Below are positions 24,913 through 36,289 of a stretch of DNA of 64,000 bases, in pieces. Both the position numbers and the translations under genes were made by a program. Numbering within the stretch: the stretch's first letter is position 1; each line of letters starts with the position of its first letter. The stretch is from contig CM077832.1 in NCBI GenBank assembly GCA_039720395.1, positions 17,951,850 to 18,015,849 of the forward strand. Reading direction: 5' to 3'. The stretch comes from Liquidambar formosana. Its lineage: Eukaryota > Streptophyta > Magnoliopsida > Saxifragales > Altingiaceae. The notes under the pieces were generated by a model. The model was not told the origin of the DNA, made no database searches, and saw only the letters and a program-made list of their open reading frames with translations.

Positions 24913-25533
24913 TAAAACGTACAAGATAAATTTTAATCCAAATGATACAACTAGTAGCTTTAAAAAGGAAAAGAAAAAAAAAAAAAGAGGAAGGTAAAGA
25001 AGAACTAGACGAATCCACTATCAAATCCCATCAAGATCGAGATGAACCCACTGTACAAATTGCACCCCATTGAGCTCTTCAAACAGCGGTAGATCGTGGT
25101 TGAAGTCACGCTGCACAAATCGCCTTCACATATACACCAAGTTCCGGTGAGAACACACTAGGACGAAAACAGATCTAAGTAGAAAGATACGCATTACAGA
25201 TCAGTAAGGATCCTATCATGCTTGTGCATTGGTGTTGAAAGAGGGTAGATCTTTAGAAGAACCCGGTGAGCCAGTGATAAGTTGCAGATCCTTGACGTTC
25301 AATGGAGAATCTGGCAGGAGCGTCTAGTGTGGGTTCTTATTTGGTGGTTTCTAGATAAGAAGAAAAAGAAAGGCAAAATACGAAAGAGAGAAAGGTACGT
25401 TAGCGAAATATTTGGAAGAGTGGAAGAGGTCCATGTTTTATGTTAAGATTAAAGAGGGGCATGTTGGTCAATTTGACCAATTCGATACATCATCGATCTC
25501 TTTAGATTCGTCACTTTCATCATTTCTCATATA

Positions 25534-25795
25534 CTCCCTTCGTTCCTATTTAAGTGGCCTACTTTCTTTTTGGGATAGTTCTAAAATAATTGTCACATTC
25601 AAAAAGTAAATGATTTTTATTATTTGATTTCCTAAATTACCCTTGAAAGGGTATTATCTCTTTTTACAATGTTTTGTACACTTGAGGGTAAAATTAGAAA
25701 GTTGAAACATATGTGTTGATGTAAAAGCATTTAATAGGGTCTCCTAAAAAAAGCATGTTTTTTCAAAGAGTACGGTCAATTAGGAATAGAGGGAG
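25534..25795. mobile_element. Stowaway-type MITE (Tc1/mariner)
   Basis: The ends are CTCCCTTCGTTCCTATTTAA on the left and, reverse-complemented, CTCCCTCTATTCCTAATTGA on the right, matching the Stowaway terminal consensus CTCCCTCCGT. TA dinucleotides flank both ends (25532-25533 and 25796-25797). Length is 262 bp with no coding capacity. Confidence 0.9.
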
Positions 25796-25859
25796 TATAT
25801 ATATATATATCTCTGAGAATTTATAAATTTTCATAAATATTATTCACGTGTGTGTGCTG

Positions 25860-28821
25860 CAAGAACTTAAATATCAATATTGATGGATACATCGAAGGTC
25901 CAAAAACACGAATCTATCGAATATATCAATAGATATATCGAAAATCTCGATATCGATTCGGAGATATGATGGATATTGTTAGATAAACACGCATATTTTC
26001 TTTGAAACTTTGGGAACAATGATTTTATTAGACAAGTTCATGACAAACTTAAAATCGAGCCTAAACCGAATTTGAGATTTAGTTCGAATTTCTTTACTTT
26101 CCCTTGAACTAAGCTCGATTACAATAATTTAAGCTCGTGAAAAGCTTGGCTTAATGGTAAATAAACAAGTTTTTTAACAAATCAAGTTCAAACACAATAA
26201 ATTAGGCTTGTTAAAAGCTCGGCTCGATAGTAAACAAATAAGCCTTTTAATAAACTAAACTCAAATACTTCAAAGCTTAGCTCGGCTCTTAACTCATTTG
26301 CAACCCTAAACTCAATATCAAAGATGAGTAAATAAAGATAATATTGTTTGACCCATACTATTCACCCAAACTAATTCCTAGGTGGTGCAAGTCTAAATAT
26401 TGATAGAAGTCTATAATTTAGCCTTTGGTTGTGCACCGCAAAGTTCATCGTTTTGACTCGTTGTAGTTATCATTACTTGTGTGAGTCTGGGTATCTTACA
26501 CGGGTGTGGTTGGAGAATTAGTTTGAACTGAGATCATGGTACGAATAAAGCTAGGATTTTTTTTTTCTCCCTCTTCTTCTTTGTTTGGTTTGGAAACCTC
26601 TAAATCTCAAATTAGTGAGGGTTAACTCCCACTCTTGTGACACAAAGGTGTGATATATATAACCATTGAACCTGGTGACGGCATTTTAGAGGCCTTTTAG
26701 GTCATGTATTGTTCCCTTTTTTTTTTTTCCTTTTTTTTCCCACACAAATCTTCTTGAATGAAATGTCAATTCTACTGTACTCCTTAACTCCAAAACTGGA
26801 CAAATAGGCTTTAAAATATTAAATTGTGTCATTTTGTCTCTTTTGTCAAATTTAATTACTATTTTCATTAAAGCTAGGGACTATTTTCGTCAAAATTTAG
26901 TAGCTAAACCAATTATAACGTTAAATTGGTTTAACGGTATTATGTAGTGCTCACATGATAAATTTCTATCATATTTTTTAACGGCAAACAATGGAAAGGG
27001 ACTACATATTACAAATTCATAGTTAAAGATTCAGTCATAAAATTTGAGAGTTTTGTTGAACTAACCTATAGTTTCGACCGTTTTGTGTAATTTACTATTT
27101 CTTTTTTATTTACAGCTTGAATTAGAAGTTGTTTTACTTTTCTTATTATTGGGTAACTTTCGATGGCCTAGTATTGAATTGTCTTTTAAATATTTTTTCT
27201 ATTTATTTCACTAAAGATTAGATAAATTTCATAGTTATTTTTTTGAAGTTTTTAGTGAATGTCTTCAAAGAAAAACTATTGTTTATTCCTTTTTAATGAA
27301 CCAAATCCATTTAATTTTGCCCAAATATTTTAGGTTACTAGCAAAGTCTCTTTCTTCCCCCAGTTTAATCCCAACTCGAAAGAGAGAGAGAGAGAGGGGG
27401 GGGGGGGGGGGGGCTTCAATTTAAGTCAGGGACTTGGAACATTCTTTGTTTGGAATGCACCTTGTCAAGCCAAATATTCACTTGCAAAACCATGGATAAA
27501 TAATGAAAGTGGGGTGTGTATAATGAAATCTAGACAATGTGGGCATATGTTGCGCAATTTGCATAAATCGAATAAGAACAACTTCCCTAGCTTCTTCAAC
27601 TAATGGTATTCATCAATAGTTCTTGTGTCTAATGACATGTTGCATTCCAATAAAGATGTGGGGTTTATAGAAATCTTAGTTTCTACCCCTTTTAAATGCG
27701 TGTGTGAATGTGTGTTTTTTTATTGTTTGACAAAAAATAAAAATTAAAAAAAAAAACAAAAAACACCAATAATACTCAATTTCCCAAACATGTTTTGAGG
27801 ATCAAGATAAATGACTCGAAGTAAGGAAACTCACAAATTGTCACAAATATTCAATCTCCCTTCTTCAACTTTTCTTATATTACTGTCCATATTCCTGCTT
27901 ATGAACGTAGTGTAAACAGGGCAATAAGTAATATTTTAGCTTTGCCTCTTTAACTTTTGCCTAGCTTATTTGTAAAAGGAAGTTTTTGACTGGGTATAAC
28001 TTTGCCTAAAACATGTATAATTTTTTTTTTTTTTTAACTGTCGATAAAATTTACTCATACCCTTAACTCGCAATATCAACAAATGAAATTTACCCATACT
28101 CTACAGAGTTTTCATTGGAAGATTTATAGTATTTTAAATAATTGTATAAAGATTATTTTACAGTGTAATACAGGAAGTTAGAATAAATCATGTTTATAGA
28201 AAAAGAAACCAAGCTATTTATTTCTTAGATAAGATGAGTCACATAATTAAAGATAATCATATTTGAGATTCTAATTTTTTGAGAGAACTTTTAGGAATTC
28301 TGTGGGAAGATGCTGTTGGTAGATCTAGTCTTTGTTATTGTTGACATTTTCTCTTATACCAAAAAAGAAAAAAAGAAAAAAAAAAAAAAAAAAGAAAGAA
28401 AGAAAGAAAGAAATTTACCCATACTCCTGATCCCAATATCAACAAATGAATATTAATGTTTTTCCAAAAGTTTAGCACCCACAATCGTCACTCAACAAGT
28501 GAAAAAAATACCATTAAACTATCGCATATAGGATTTACATCCAATCCATATACAAAAAGTACTTTTTAGCATTTGATCTTGGTGGTTCTGTAAACTTTAA
28601 TCCTCATTTGTTTAATTGAAATTGAACAAATCGGAAGGGAATGAATATCCTTACTCTCTCCTTGCGATGGTATTAAAATTTTATTAAAATTTCATTTCAT
28701 TCTATTTCTATTTTTATCGATTCCAATAAAACAAACAAATCTATAAAATGTATGTGAAATGTCCAAAATTCAACACACTTTTTCTAAAATTGACAACTAT
28801 TTGTCTTATCTTAAATATTAA
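25860..28821. other. intergenic stretch with repeat-like debris
   Basis: 25870-25990 has repeated CGATATATCGA-type words; 26050-26310 has repeated AAGCTCGGCTC/AAGCTTGGCTT words common in dispersed plant repeats. 27381-27414 is a GA run plus poly-G. 28370-28412 is A-rich with AAAG repeats. No gene recognised. Confidence 0.5.
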
Positions 28822-29098
28822 CTAGTAATCGGAGCACATGCGATGTGTGTATAACACATATATACATCTTTTCAAATTTTCATTCTATTAGTAGAACTGT
28901 TATATTAGTTTCTAAGTTTTTTAAACCATTTGCATATATGAGAGAAAATATAAGAGAAAAAAAGATTGTGATAAGTTTTTTTAAGTTAGCAAAATTACCT
29001 AAATTATCTTTTAACTTTATTAACTTGTAAAAGATTTTTTAGTAAATTTAAGTACAACTCAACCACAAAGACAATGCTCTTAATATAGTAAGTATAGA
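28822..29098 (-). mobile_element. small non-autonomous Helitron
   Basis: On the minus strand it begins A|TCTATACTTACTATATTAAG (TC at 29098-29097 preceded by A) and ends with a short hairpin (CACACATCGCATGTG), a 10-base spacer and CTAG followed by T (28825-28822). This is the Helitron layout: TC start, hairpin, CTRR end, insertion between A and T. Length is 277 bp; no coding sequence. Confidence 0.75.
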
Positions 29099-29482
29099 TT
29101 AATACGGACCATGATTTTGAACAGTATAGTGAGTTGCATTTGGGTAATCTTACCCATACTCTTGCATTTGCGGAGTGGAAAGACTAGATTATATACCCTT
29201 ACACACAGATCAGAAAGCGAAAAAGAAAGACTAGATACCCTCTTGAAAGAAACAGGAAAAAAAAAAAGGGGGGGGAAAAGGAAAAAGACACTGCTGCAAC
29301 GAATCCAACTAGTTGAGAACACAAATGAAAGTATAAAACCATGATCTGCACTCTGTTTTTTCTTTTAAAGGAAACTGTTATTATGATTCACAGGGTCCAT
29401 TTTATTACACCACTTCCCACTTAACATACAAAAGCCCAACACTCGTTTTTAAAACTATCATACCCCAATTTGAATACAAAGC

Positions 29483-30006
29483 TTAGAGCTTGCTAGAGAT
29501 GTTAATGGTCCGCACTTTGGAGGGCTTAGGGCTCGCATCTTTTGGGACAACAATGGTGAGCACACCATTCTCCACCTGGGCCTTAATCTGGTCCACCTTC
29601 ACATTTTCCGGCAACTCAATTTCCCGAGAAAACTCCCCTTTTCCCGTGCCTCTTTCAGCTACATGCCAAACAGCGTCTTTTCCAAGGGATTCCTCTTTCT
29701 CACCTTCGCCTCTTATGTGCAGCACATTCCCATCTTCTACCTGTACCTTTATATCCTCCTTATTGAAACCTATTCACAACAAATTGCTCAATTCAAACAT
29801 ATCCAATACAAATTAACACAGAGAGCGAGCTATAATCAATACAGAGAGAGAGAGAGATGTGGCATACCTGGAACGTTGACCTTGAAGATGTGGGCATTTG
29901 GGATTTCAAGCCAGTCCATCAAGCCCGTCGAGCCAGACCATGTGCGGTAGATCGGAGGGCTCAAGAAGAAGCGCCTGAAAGGGTCAGTGATGAAACCATG
30001 AGCCAT
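29483..30006 (-). CDS. HSP15.7: peroxisomal small heat-shock protein, HSP15.7-like
   Basis: Two exons: 30006-29868 and 29769-29483, with a GT-AG intron 29867-29770 (GTATGCC...GAATAG, phase 1). The product is 141 residues. It has the short N-terminal region RRFFLSPPIYRTWSGSTGLM, an alpha-crystallin domain from about residue 35 (HIFKVNVPGFNKEDIKV) to the consensus NGVLTIVVP near 114-122, and ends in SKL, a type 1 peroxisome targeting signal. This combination is characteristic of the plant 15.7-kDa peroxisomal small heat-shock protein, an ATP-independent chaperone of the peroxisome matrix. The start codon is the first in-frame ATG after the TATA box. A perfect heat-shock element and TATA box lie just upstream, and the MULE at 30211 begins 205 bp from the start codon. 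The continuous frame at 29483-29725 is only part of exon 2. Confidence 0.93.
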
Positions 30007-30090
30007 GCTTCTCAGAGATTGGGATTGGGATTTGTTTTGTACTGTTTGGGAGATTGTTCAGGGATGATGAATGTAGAGAGCGGCGTTTGG

Positions 30091-30100
30091 TTATATAAGT
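30091..30100 (-). promoter_or_regulatory. TATA box of the small heat-shock gene
   Basis: CTTATATAAC on the minus strand, about 85 bp upstream of the ATG; spacing fits a transcription start with a 5' leader of about 50-60 bases. Confidence 0.75.
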
Positions 30101-30130
30101 GTGGTTTCTAGGAGAGACCGGGGACTGTCC

Positions 30131-30140
30131 AGAAGCTTCT
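30131..30140 (-). promoter_or_regulatory. heat-shock element
   Basis: AGAAGCTTCT is a perfect nGAAnnTTCn dimer, the binding unit of heat-shock factors, 30 bp upstream of the TATA box. A weaker TTCTAGGA unit is at 30107-30114. Spacing is typical of strongly heat-inducible plant small-HSP promoters. Confidence 0.78.
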
Positions 30141-30210
30141 CCTACTCTTATTTATTTTGAGTACTTATTTATATTTATTTATTTTTGTAACGATTACATT
30201 TTTTTTTTTT

Positions 30211-30489
30211 GGGTAAATGACGTTTTAATACCATGAACTTTACACCAAATGTCAATGTGGTCCATAAACTCATACATTGCACGATTTTGGGACATTTTTA
30301 AAACAATTGTTTCAATGTTGGACATACACTGACGGCCGTCTCTTCACTTGACGGAAACTGCACGTGAGCGCACGTGCTTGTCTACGTGGCGCTGACATGG
30401 CATGAAGGCTCACATTCCCCGCCCAAATGGTGTCACGTGAGCTCACGTGCTTCGCTCCCCAACTAAAAACCCCCAAATCATAAGGGTTT
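30211..30489 (+). repeat. left terminal inverted repeat of the MULE
   Basis: Matches the reverse complement of 37349-37627 with two substitutions seen. It includes two G-box-rich palindromes: CACGTGAGCGCACGTG (30361-30376, near-perfect) and CACGTGAGCTCACGTG (30434-30449, perfect). Confidence 0.95.
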
Positions 30490-30720
30490 GCCCCGATTTC
30501 GTGGACAATAGCCAGCCGAGGTGCAATTTGGGGAGGGACGACTGCTGCAACCCAATTTCGAAGCTCCATTAGTCGTCATCCAGCATCGATTTGAAGATCA
30601 ACACTACCAGGTAAAAAAAGGACAAATCAATTTGATGACCTTCCCTTTTGCTCGGCAATGGAGATGTAAACTCTATGTGGGTCGTAATTTGACACTTTTT
30701 TTTCATAATTATGTTTGCAG

Positions 30721-31053
30721 ATGGATGAAGAGGCAACCCAATGCTACTGTGGAGTAAGGGCAAAAGTAAGGACATCATGGACTGATAATAATCCTGGTCG
30801 CAGATTTTTTGGTTGCGCAAAGTACAACTCAAATGGCTGTGGCTGTGGTTACTTTGGCTGGTTTGATCCACCCATGTGTCCTCGTGGGAGACAGATTATT
30901 CCAAGACTGTTGAGACGGATTGAGCATTACCGTAGGAGGGAGAGAATGTATTGGGGCTGCATTATTCTCTCATGGGTGATAACAACAATTGTGGTTGTGT
31001 TGTTTTTTAGGAAAACTAAAGTGGTAGATGGGAGAATGCCTTTTTTAGCATGA
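30721..31053 (+). CDS. GRF-type zinc finger, single-pass membrane protein carried by the MULE
   Basis: The product is 110 residues. A non-coding exon ending CACTACCAG and an intron 30611-30720 (GTAAAAAA...TTTGCAG) precede the ATG, which is the first codon of exon 2; the exon upstream has no ATG. Residues 8-49 form a GRF zinc finger: C8-x-C10-G, then TSWTDNNPGRRFFGC (C32), C40/C42 and YFGWFD. GRF fingers bind single-stranded nucleic acid in NEIL3, APE2 and TOP3A. A basic helix (62-75, RLLRRIEHYRRRER) leads into a hydrophobic segment (78-96), probably a membrane anchor. Similar small GRF proteins of unknown role are numerous in plant genomes. It lies within the element, convergent with the transposase, in the position that mudrB holds in maize MuDR, but is not similar to it. 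Function in transposition is inference. Confidence 0.85.
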   Translation: MDEEATQCYCGVRAKVRTSWTDNNPGRRFFGCAKYNSNGCGCGYFGWFDPPMCPRGRQIIPRLLRRIEHYRRRERMYWGCIILSWVITTIVVVLFFRKTKVVDGRMPFLA

Positions 31054-31535
31054 AGTGGTGGGAATGCTTTTTGTTTGGCATGAAGTGGTGGGATCAGCTG
31101 CTGGTTATGGGTCCCATTGTTGGTTTATATTTTGATATATGTACGTCCCATAACATTTGGGTTTTTGGGGACACCTGCTTATAGGTTATTATGGGTCATT
31201 TTTTTGTTTTTCCTGTCTTTTGATGTATGTGATGAACTTGTGTAACAATCTTTATCTTATCTATGCAATCTATATTTGTATACTCAAGCTCTTGATGAAT
31301 GTGCTCAAGTAAAATCAAACATGATGAATGTGCTCAAGTAAAATCAAACATGAAATAATAGACAAAGCAACCTTTGTATTTGTATTACCAAAAAACTAGA
31401 TACATAACATCTTTCAAACAAAATAGCAATGCTATATGCTATACAAGTTGACTCTGCTGTTTCAAAAAACAAAAGGCAAAATAAAGCATCCCACACATGA
31501 TCAAGCAAAAGCCAACCATGTTGCTACAACCCAAT

Positions 31536-31568
<33 letters not shown>

Positions 31569-31719
31569 ATCAACTATCCAAAAAACCAACCCAAATTGAA
31601 AGTTAAGTTACATTACAATAAAAAAATCCATCAACTGTCCAAAAATATTCTGAACCACATGCAAAATCATTGACAAAGACACATTTTGGTTTCAAAAATA
31701 TGCTCTCCCCCCCCCCCCC
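31054..31719. other. convergent 3' region between the two MULE genes
   Basis: Contains the 3' untranslated region of the GRF gene, a short tandem repeat (GATGAATGTGCTCAAGTAAAATCAAACAT units at 31294-31352), a poly-A run at 31539-31566 and poly-C at 31707-31720 touching the transposase stop codon. Confidence 0.6.
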
Positions 31720-34700
31720 CTACGGCTGTGACTTGGAGATGGTATCACTTGTTGAACCACCACTGCGCTTACTTTGTGAACCACCACTGTGCTTCCTTTG
31801 TGAACCTGCCACTTGCTCTTGAGACCTATACCATCTTGTTGGATTCTGCACAAAGTTTATACATTCATAAGATATTTATTAAGAGGTTCAACAGGCAATG
31901 TTTTATGAAATATGATTAAAATTAAAGCATTGTCAAGCATTGTTGGATAAGATTGCAGACCTGTAATGAACTCCTTGGAATAGATGGCATGTTGGCTGGT
32001 GCTGATTTGAAAATGGTTCCACCCTGCATTCACTAAAAGTTATTAGGGGAAATGTATTTGCAATCAGAAAGCAAGGCCCAACAAGCACCACTGCCAAAGC
32101 AAAGTCCAAATCAAGGAATCCAATCAGAAAGCAAGGCCCAACAAGCACCACTGCCAAGCCCACGGCCAAAAACTCAATCCAACACCAATTAACACAGGCA
32201 AACAGAGTAGGGGAACACAAGCAAGCCAGAGACAAGGGCCCAACTCAATCCAACACCAATTAACCAGGCACGGGCAGCAAAACCCCTAAGCAAAAAAAAA
32301 AAAAAAAAAATCCAAAACAACAAGAAACAAGGTAGCATCCCAGTCCATGCCAAACCAAACCAATACAAAGTCTTCAACCCAATAAGACAGAACAGGGCAG
32401 AAGCCAAATCCAAACCCAAATGACACTAGCCAAGCAGAGCTGCAATGGAGGCCCTTTCATGCAATACACTATTGGATTCCTTGACTTGGACTTGAGTAAT
32501 TGAAACATTAATATAGTTTGAATGTAATGAAACTTACTCGTGTGGCATATTTAGCCCCAACTTCTCCATGAGGTGTCCCAATGCTTGAATTGCATGTCAC
32601 ATTGCCAGGTGCTGACCTCATAATGCTTCCAGGTGTTGACCTCATAGTGCTTCCAGCCTGTATACAATGAAAGTTATTACATGAAACAGCACCTAAATGC
32701 TCTTAACCATCATGAGTTACATAGTAGCATTAAGTTTTTTATTCCACATACTATATTGGCAGAAGTGGACCCATCAGTTGCAGGAGATGTTCCCCTATTT
32801 GGAACATGACCTGGTGCTGACCTCATGTCATCACTAGCCTGAAAAAATGACAACATTAGTCAAATTCTTCAGTCAAACAAACACTTTTACTGAAATGTCA
32901 TGTGATAACATAAGGGACAAAACAAATATATAAACTAAACTAAAGTACATTAGTTGACCTGGTGCTTTTTTCCAGCTAAACTAGATGTCCCAGATGTTGA
33001 ATCCATTCCCCAAATACTGGGAAAAAATGGCACATGACCTGCTGCTGATCTCATCTTGGATAAAAACTGTATTTAAGTTAATTTTATGTTACATATTGGT
33101 CAACTGACAAAAATAACAACTCATCATGAACTTTAAAATATTATTACATTAGGATTGGGCTGTCCAGTGTTTGAAGAATCAACACCAGCTGTTGCACCAG
33201 TTGCTTCTTTTCTTGGCATCTAAAAAGATCACAATTTGTTAGGTTTGAATGATATTTTAAAAGATGCATTGCTTTACCAATTCATGTTAGACTTACTCTT
33301 TTAGGTTTCCTCTTTGAACTTTCCCCACTAACTGCTTTCCCTCGACCTGCATTATCTACATTATAGGCATTGTCCTTCCCTATTGCAGTGTGTTCCCTTT
33401 CAGTTGTTTGTTGACCTTCTCCTTGTCCATTCTTCCTCTTAACCTGCCATCAAAAAATCAATTAACATAGGTAGAGTAAACATTCATTTTCTAACACTAA
33501 ATATGTAGATAGAGTCAATTTGATTTCTTACTGGGAGTTTGCCCTTTCTAGCACCACTAGATGCAGGTGATGGTGCACTTTCTACATGTGGTGCTTTGCA
33601 AGTTGTCTTGTTGTGACCACACCCCTTACAATTTGAACATCTCATTATAACCCCAGTCTTTCTAACTTTGAAGGGCTTTACTGACTCTTCAGGATCCCTC
33701 CTCCTGAGCTTTTTAGGCCTTCCAGGCTGGTTTTTATGCAATGGAGGTGCAACAGGCCCCAACCCACTGTCATCCCAGAACTTCTCACTTGGTACAGGGT
33801 ATATTATGTGCTCATAACTCCTCCTGTAAGTTTCAACAGTATACCAGTGGCTCACATAATCTTCAACATCTTCGTGCTTCAGAAAGATTGCAGAAATTGC
33901 ATGCTGGCATGGAATACCTGTGAGGTCCCACTTTCTACATGTGCAACTGTGTTGCAATAAGTTGACAATGTACTTATCTGAGAAGCTTTTCACTTCAAAC
34001 AAGTCATCAGCAGCCCAACTAGGAATACACTTCCTGCTCAACTTTTTCAAATCTTCAATCTTTTTCTGGATATTAGGGCATATCCTACCATTGTAATTCC
34101 TCATAGCTTCTCTCTTCTCTTGGAATCTCACCATCAGTGCCTCTCGGATCAGTTCTACCATGGTGATTGTTGGCTTGTCCCTACTCTCAATGATGTATGC
34201 ATTGAAACTTTCAGACATGTTATTCAACAACTGATTGCATTGACTGTAGGGGCTGAATGCAGACCTAGTCCAAGTGGCAGGGTCCATCTTCTCTATCACC
34301 TTGTGTGCATCTGAGTTGATGACACTAATCTTTTTCATATGCTTCTTCCAATCAGGGATTGTTGTTGCCTTGGCTGCTTCCCACATTTCATCTTTCAACT
34401 GTTTCCCTCTATACTTCTTGCATATATTACCATACAAATGTCTCCAACAAAACCTATGCTCCACATTTGGTAACAGCTCATGTAGAGCAGGAATAAGACC
34501 CTAAAGATATTTAAAATAACAGAAAAGAAAGTTAGTAAACATATATTATTAATAGAATATTTAAGAAGAATTAAACAAGGCTAGTGCTATGAAATGAAAC
34601 ATATTTTACCTTCTGTTGATCAGACATAAATGTCCACCTTTGATTTGTTCCAATATCTTCTAACAGTTGCTTGAAAAACCAAGCCCATGCCTCCTTTGTC

Positions 34701-36277
34701 TCTCCTTCCACCACAGCAAAAGCAATTGGGTACATCTGATCATTGCCATCCCTTCCAACTGCTGCTAATAATTGACCCCCATTTGGCCCCTTTAAAAAAC
34801 ACCCATCCACCCCAATGAATGGCCTACACCCAGCCAAGAAACCCCTCTTACAAGCATTAAAGCAAACATACAGCCTTTGGAAAAGGGGAATAGCATTAGG
34901 GATTGAAGGAGTCTCAGTTACCAACTTCACTGTGCTCCCCTCATTGCTCTTCAACAATTCATGGGTATAGTCCCAAATCTTTTTGAATTGTTTGTTGTGT
35001 TTCCCATGAATCAGTTCAAGTGCTTGCCTCTTTGCCCTGTATGCCTGACTTCTACTTATACGGCTCCCAAAGTCATCTCCAACATGATTTCGAAAGGTAG
35101 AGATACTCCACTCAGGATTTTCCCTCCATTTCTCCAAATATCTCTTAGCCAGCCATGAACTTGTAATTAGGGGATTTTTGGCTGTAGTTGCACAAGAATG
35201 ATTCTCTTTTAATACCTTGCATTGGAAAGTCTGCTGTTGCTGCATCCATGATGAATGAAAATACCAATCACAGCCTTTAGCACATCTAGCAGTCACCCTG
35301 TCCTTTGCATTCCTAAGGAACCTAATCTTGTACCCACCAGCTATTGCATAATTCCTAACTGCCTCTTTAGCATCATGTGAATCTCTATATCTTTGCCCAA
35401 CCTCCAGCTTGATGTCATGTAAATCTTCAGGTTCCTCATACTTTGGAAACTTAGGCTTCTTGGCTGAAACTTCATCCTCACTGCTAGCAGGACTTGGAGC
35501 TTTTGAAGAGTTCTCATAATCTGAATGTGGGGGCTGCTGGAAAGAAACATTCCCCACCACCTCATCATCACTACTTCCATCACCTTCACTACTTTCCCAT
35601 TCTTCATCTTCATCAACATTTTCCTCACAATTTACATCAACATTAAACAAATTGTCATCATCTTCAACTGATTCCCCACCACTCTCATCATCACCCTGGT
35701 AATAGTCATCATCACTACCACCACCCAAGCTTACATCATCAAGGCCTCCTTCATTTTCCTGTGCCTGCTCATCTGCACCATCAAGGCCTCCTTCATTTTC
35801 CTGTGCCTCATTATCTGCACCCAAGTTCACATTGCCAATGTCTGCATTTGTATCTGTACCTTCCTCTTCATTGTCTCTCCCATCATCATCACTACCAATT
35901 ATATGTTCACCCTCCAAACTTTGAAAACCAATCAGCAAAGGAGGGTTAATAACTTGCGATGGTTCATCAATCCCATGTTCAACATAGATGTGTAACACCA
36001 TGTCCATGGGCCCCAAAGATGACACCATGTCTAATAAATCTTTGTCACTCTCCAACAACCTAATACCTTCACTAAACTCTGTCCGAGGTAACCTATACCA
36101 CAAATTTTTTATGTTCATGTACCCCAAAGTGCCAACATTTTTTTCAATGTGTGGTATTGATAGGAAATCAATATCCATATTAGGGGTAAATTCTATCTTC
36201 CCTCCAACATAATCTACCACAGGGTCATTGACAAAGACACCCCCGTGGTGCAAGGCAATTGTAATGCATCCATCCAT
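31720..36277 (-). CDS. mudrA: MULE transposase (mudrA type), nine coding exons
   Basis: Coding exons (minus): 36277-34610, 34500-33532, 33443-33297, 33219-33148, 33066-32959, 32838-32752, 32657-32538, 32023-31961, 31845-31720. All junctions are GT-AG and every exon is a multiple of three, giving 1119 residues with no internal stop. Domain order: PB1-like N-terminus (1-105), acidic linker (128-245), MuDR DNA-binding domain (about 285-365), DDE transposase core with D491 (GVDGCF), D553 (MSDQQ) and E653 (NMSESFN), SWIM finger C742-x-C744...C754-x-H756, GRPKK basic patch (816-820), and a CCHC knuckle C844-C847-H852-C857. The start follows a 5' intron (37194-36280) whose acceptor lies two bases before the ATG. 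It should cut and rejoin DNA at the TIRs in the nucleus. The small 3' exons encode repeats around RSAPG. A long upstream extension of the first frame (to 36511) is intronic. Confidence 0.93.
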
Positions 36278-36289
36278 ACCTGAAACAAC

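Noticed and set aside
29857..30111. Plus-strand frame overlapping the small heat-shock gene
   Set aside because: It is the antisense shadow of exon 1 and the promoter region.
30312..30569. 85-codon minus-strand frame in the left MULE TIR
   Set aside because: It lies in the TIR and leader of the GRF gene; the right TIR copy carries no corresponding conserved gene.
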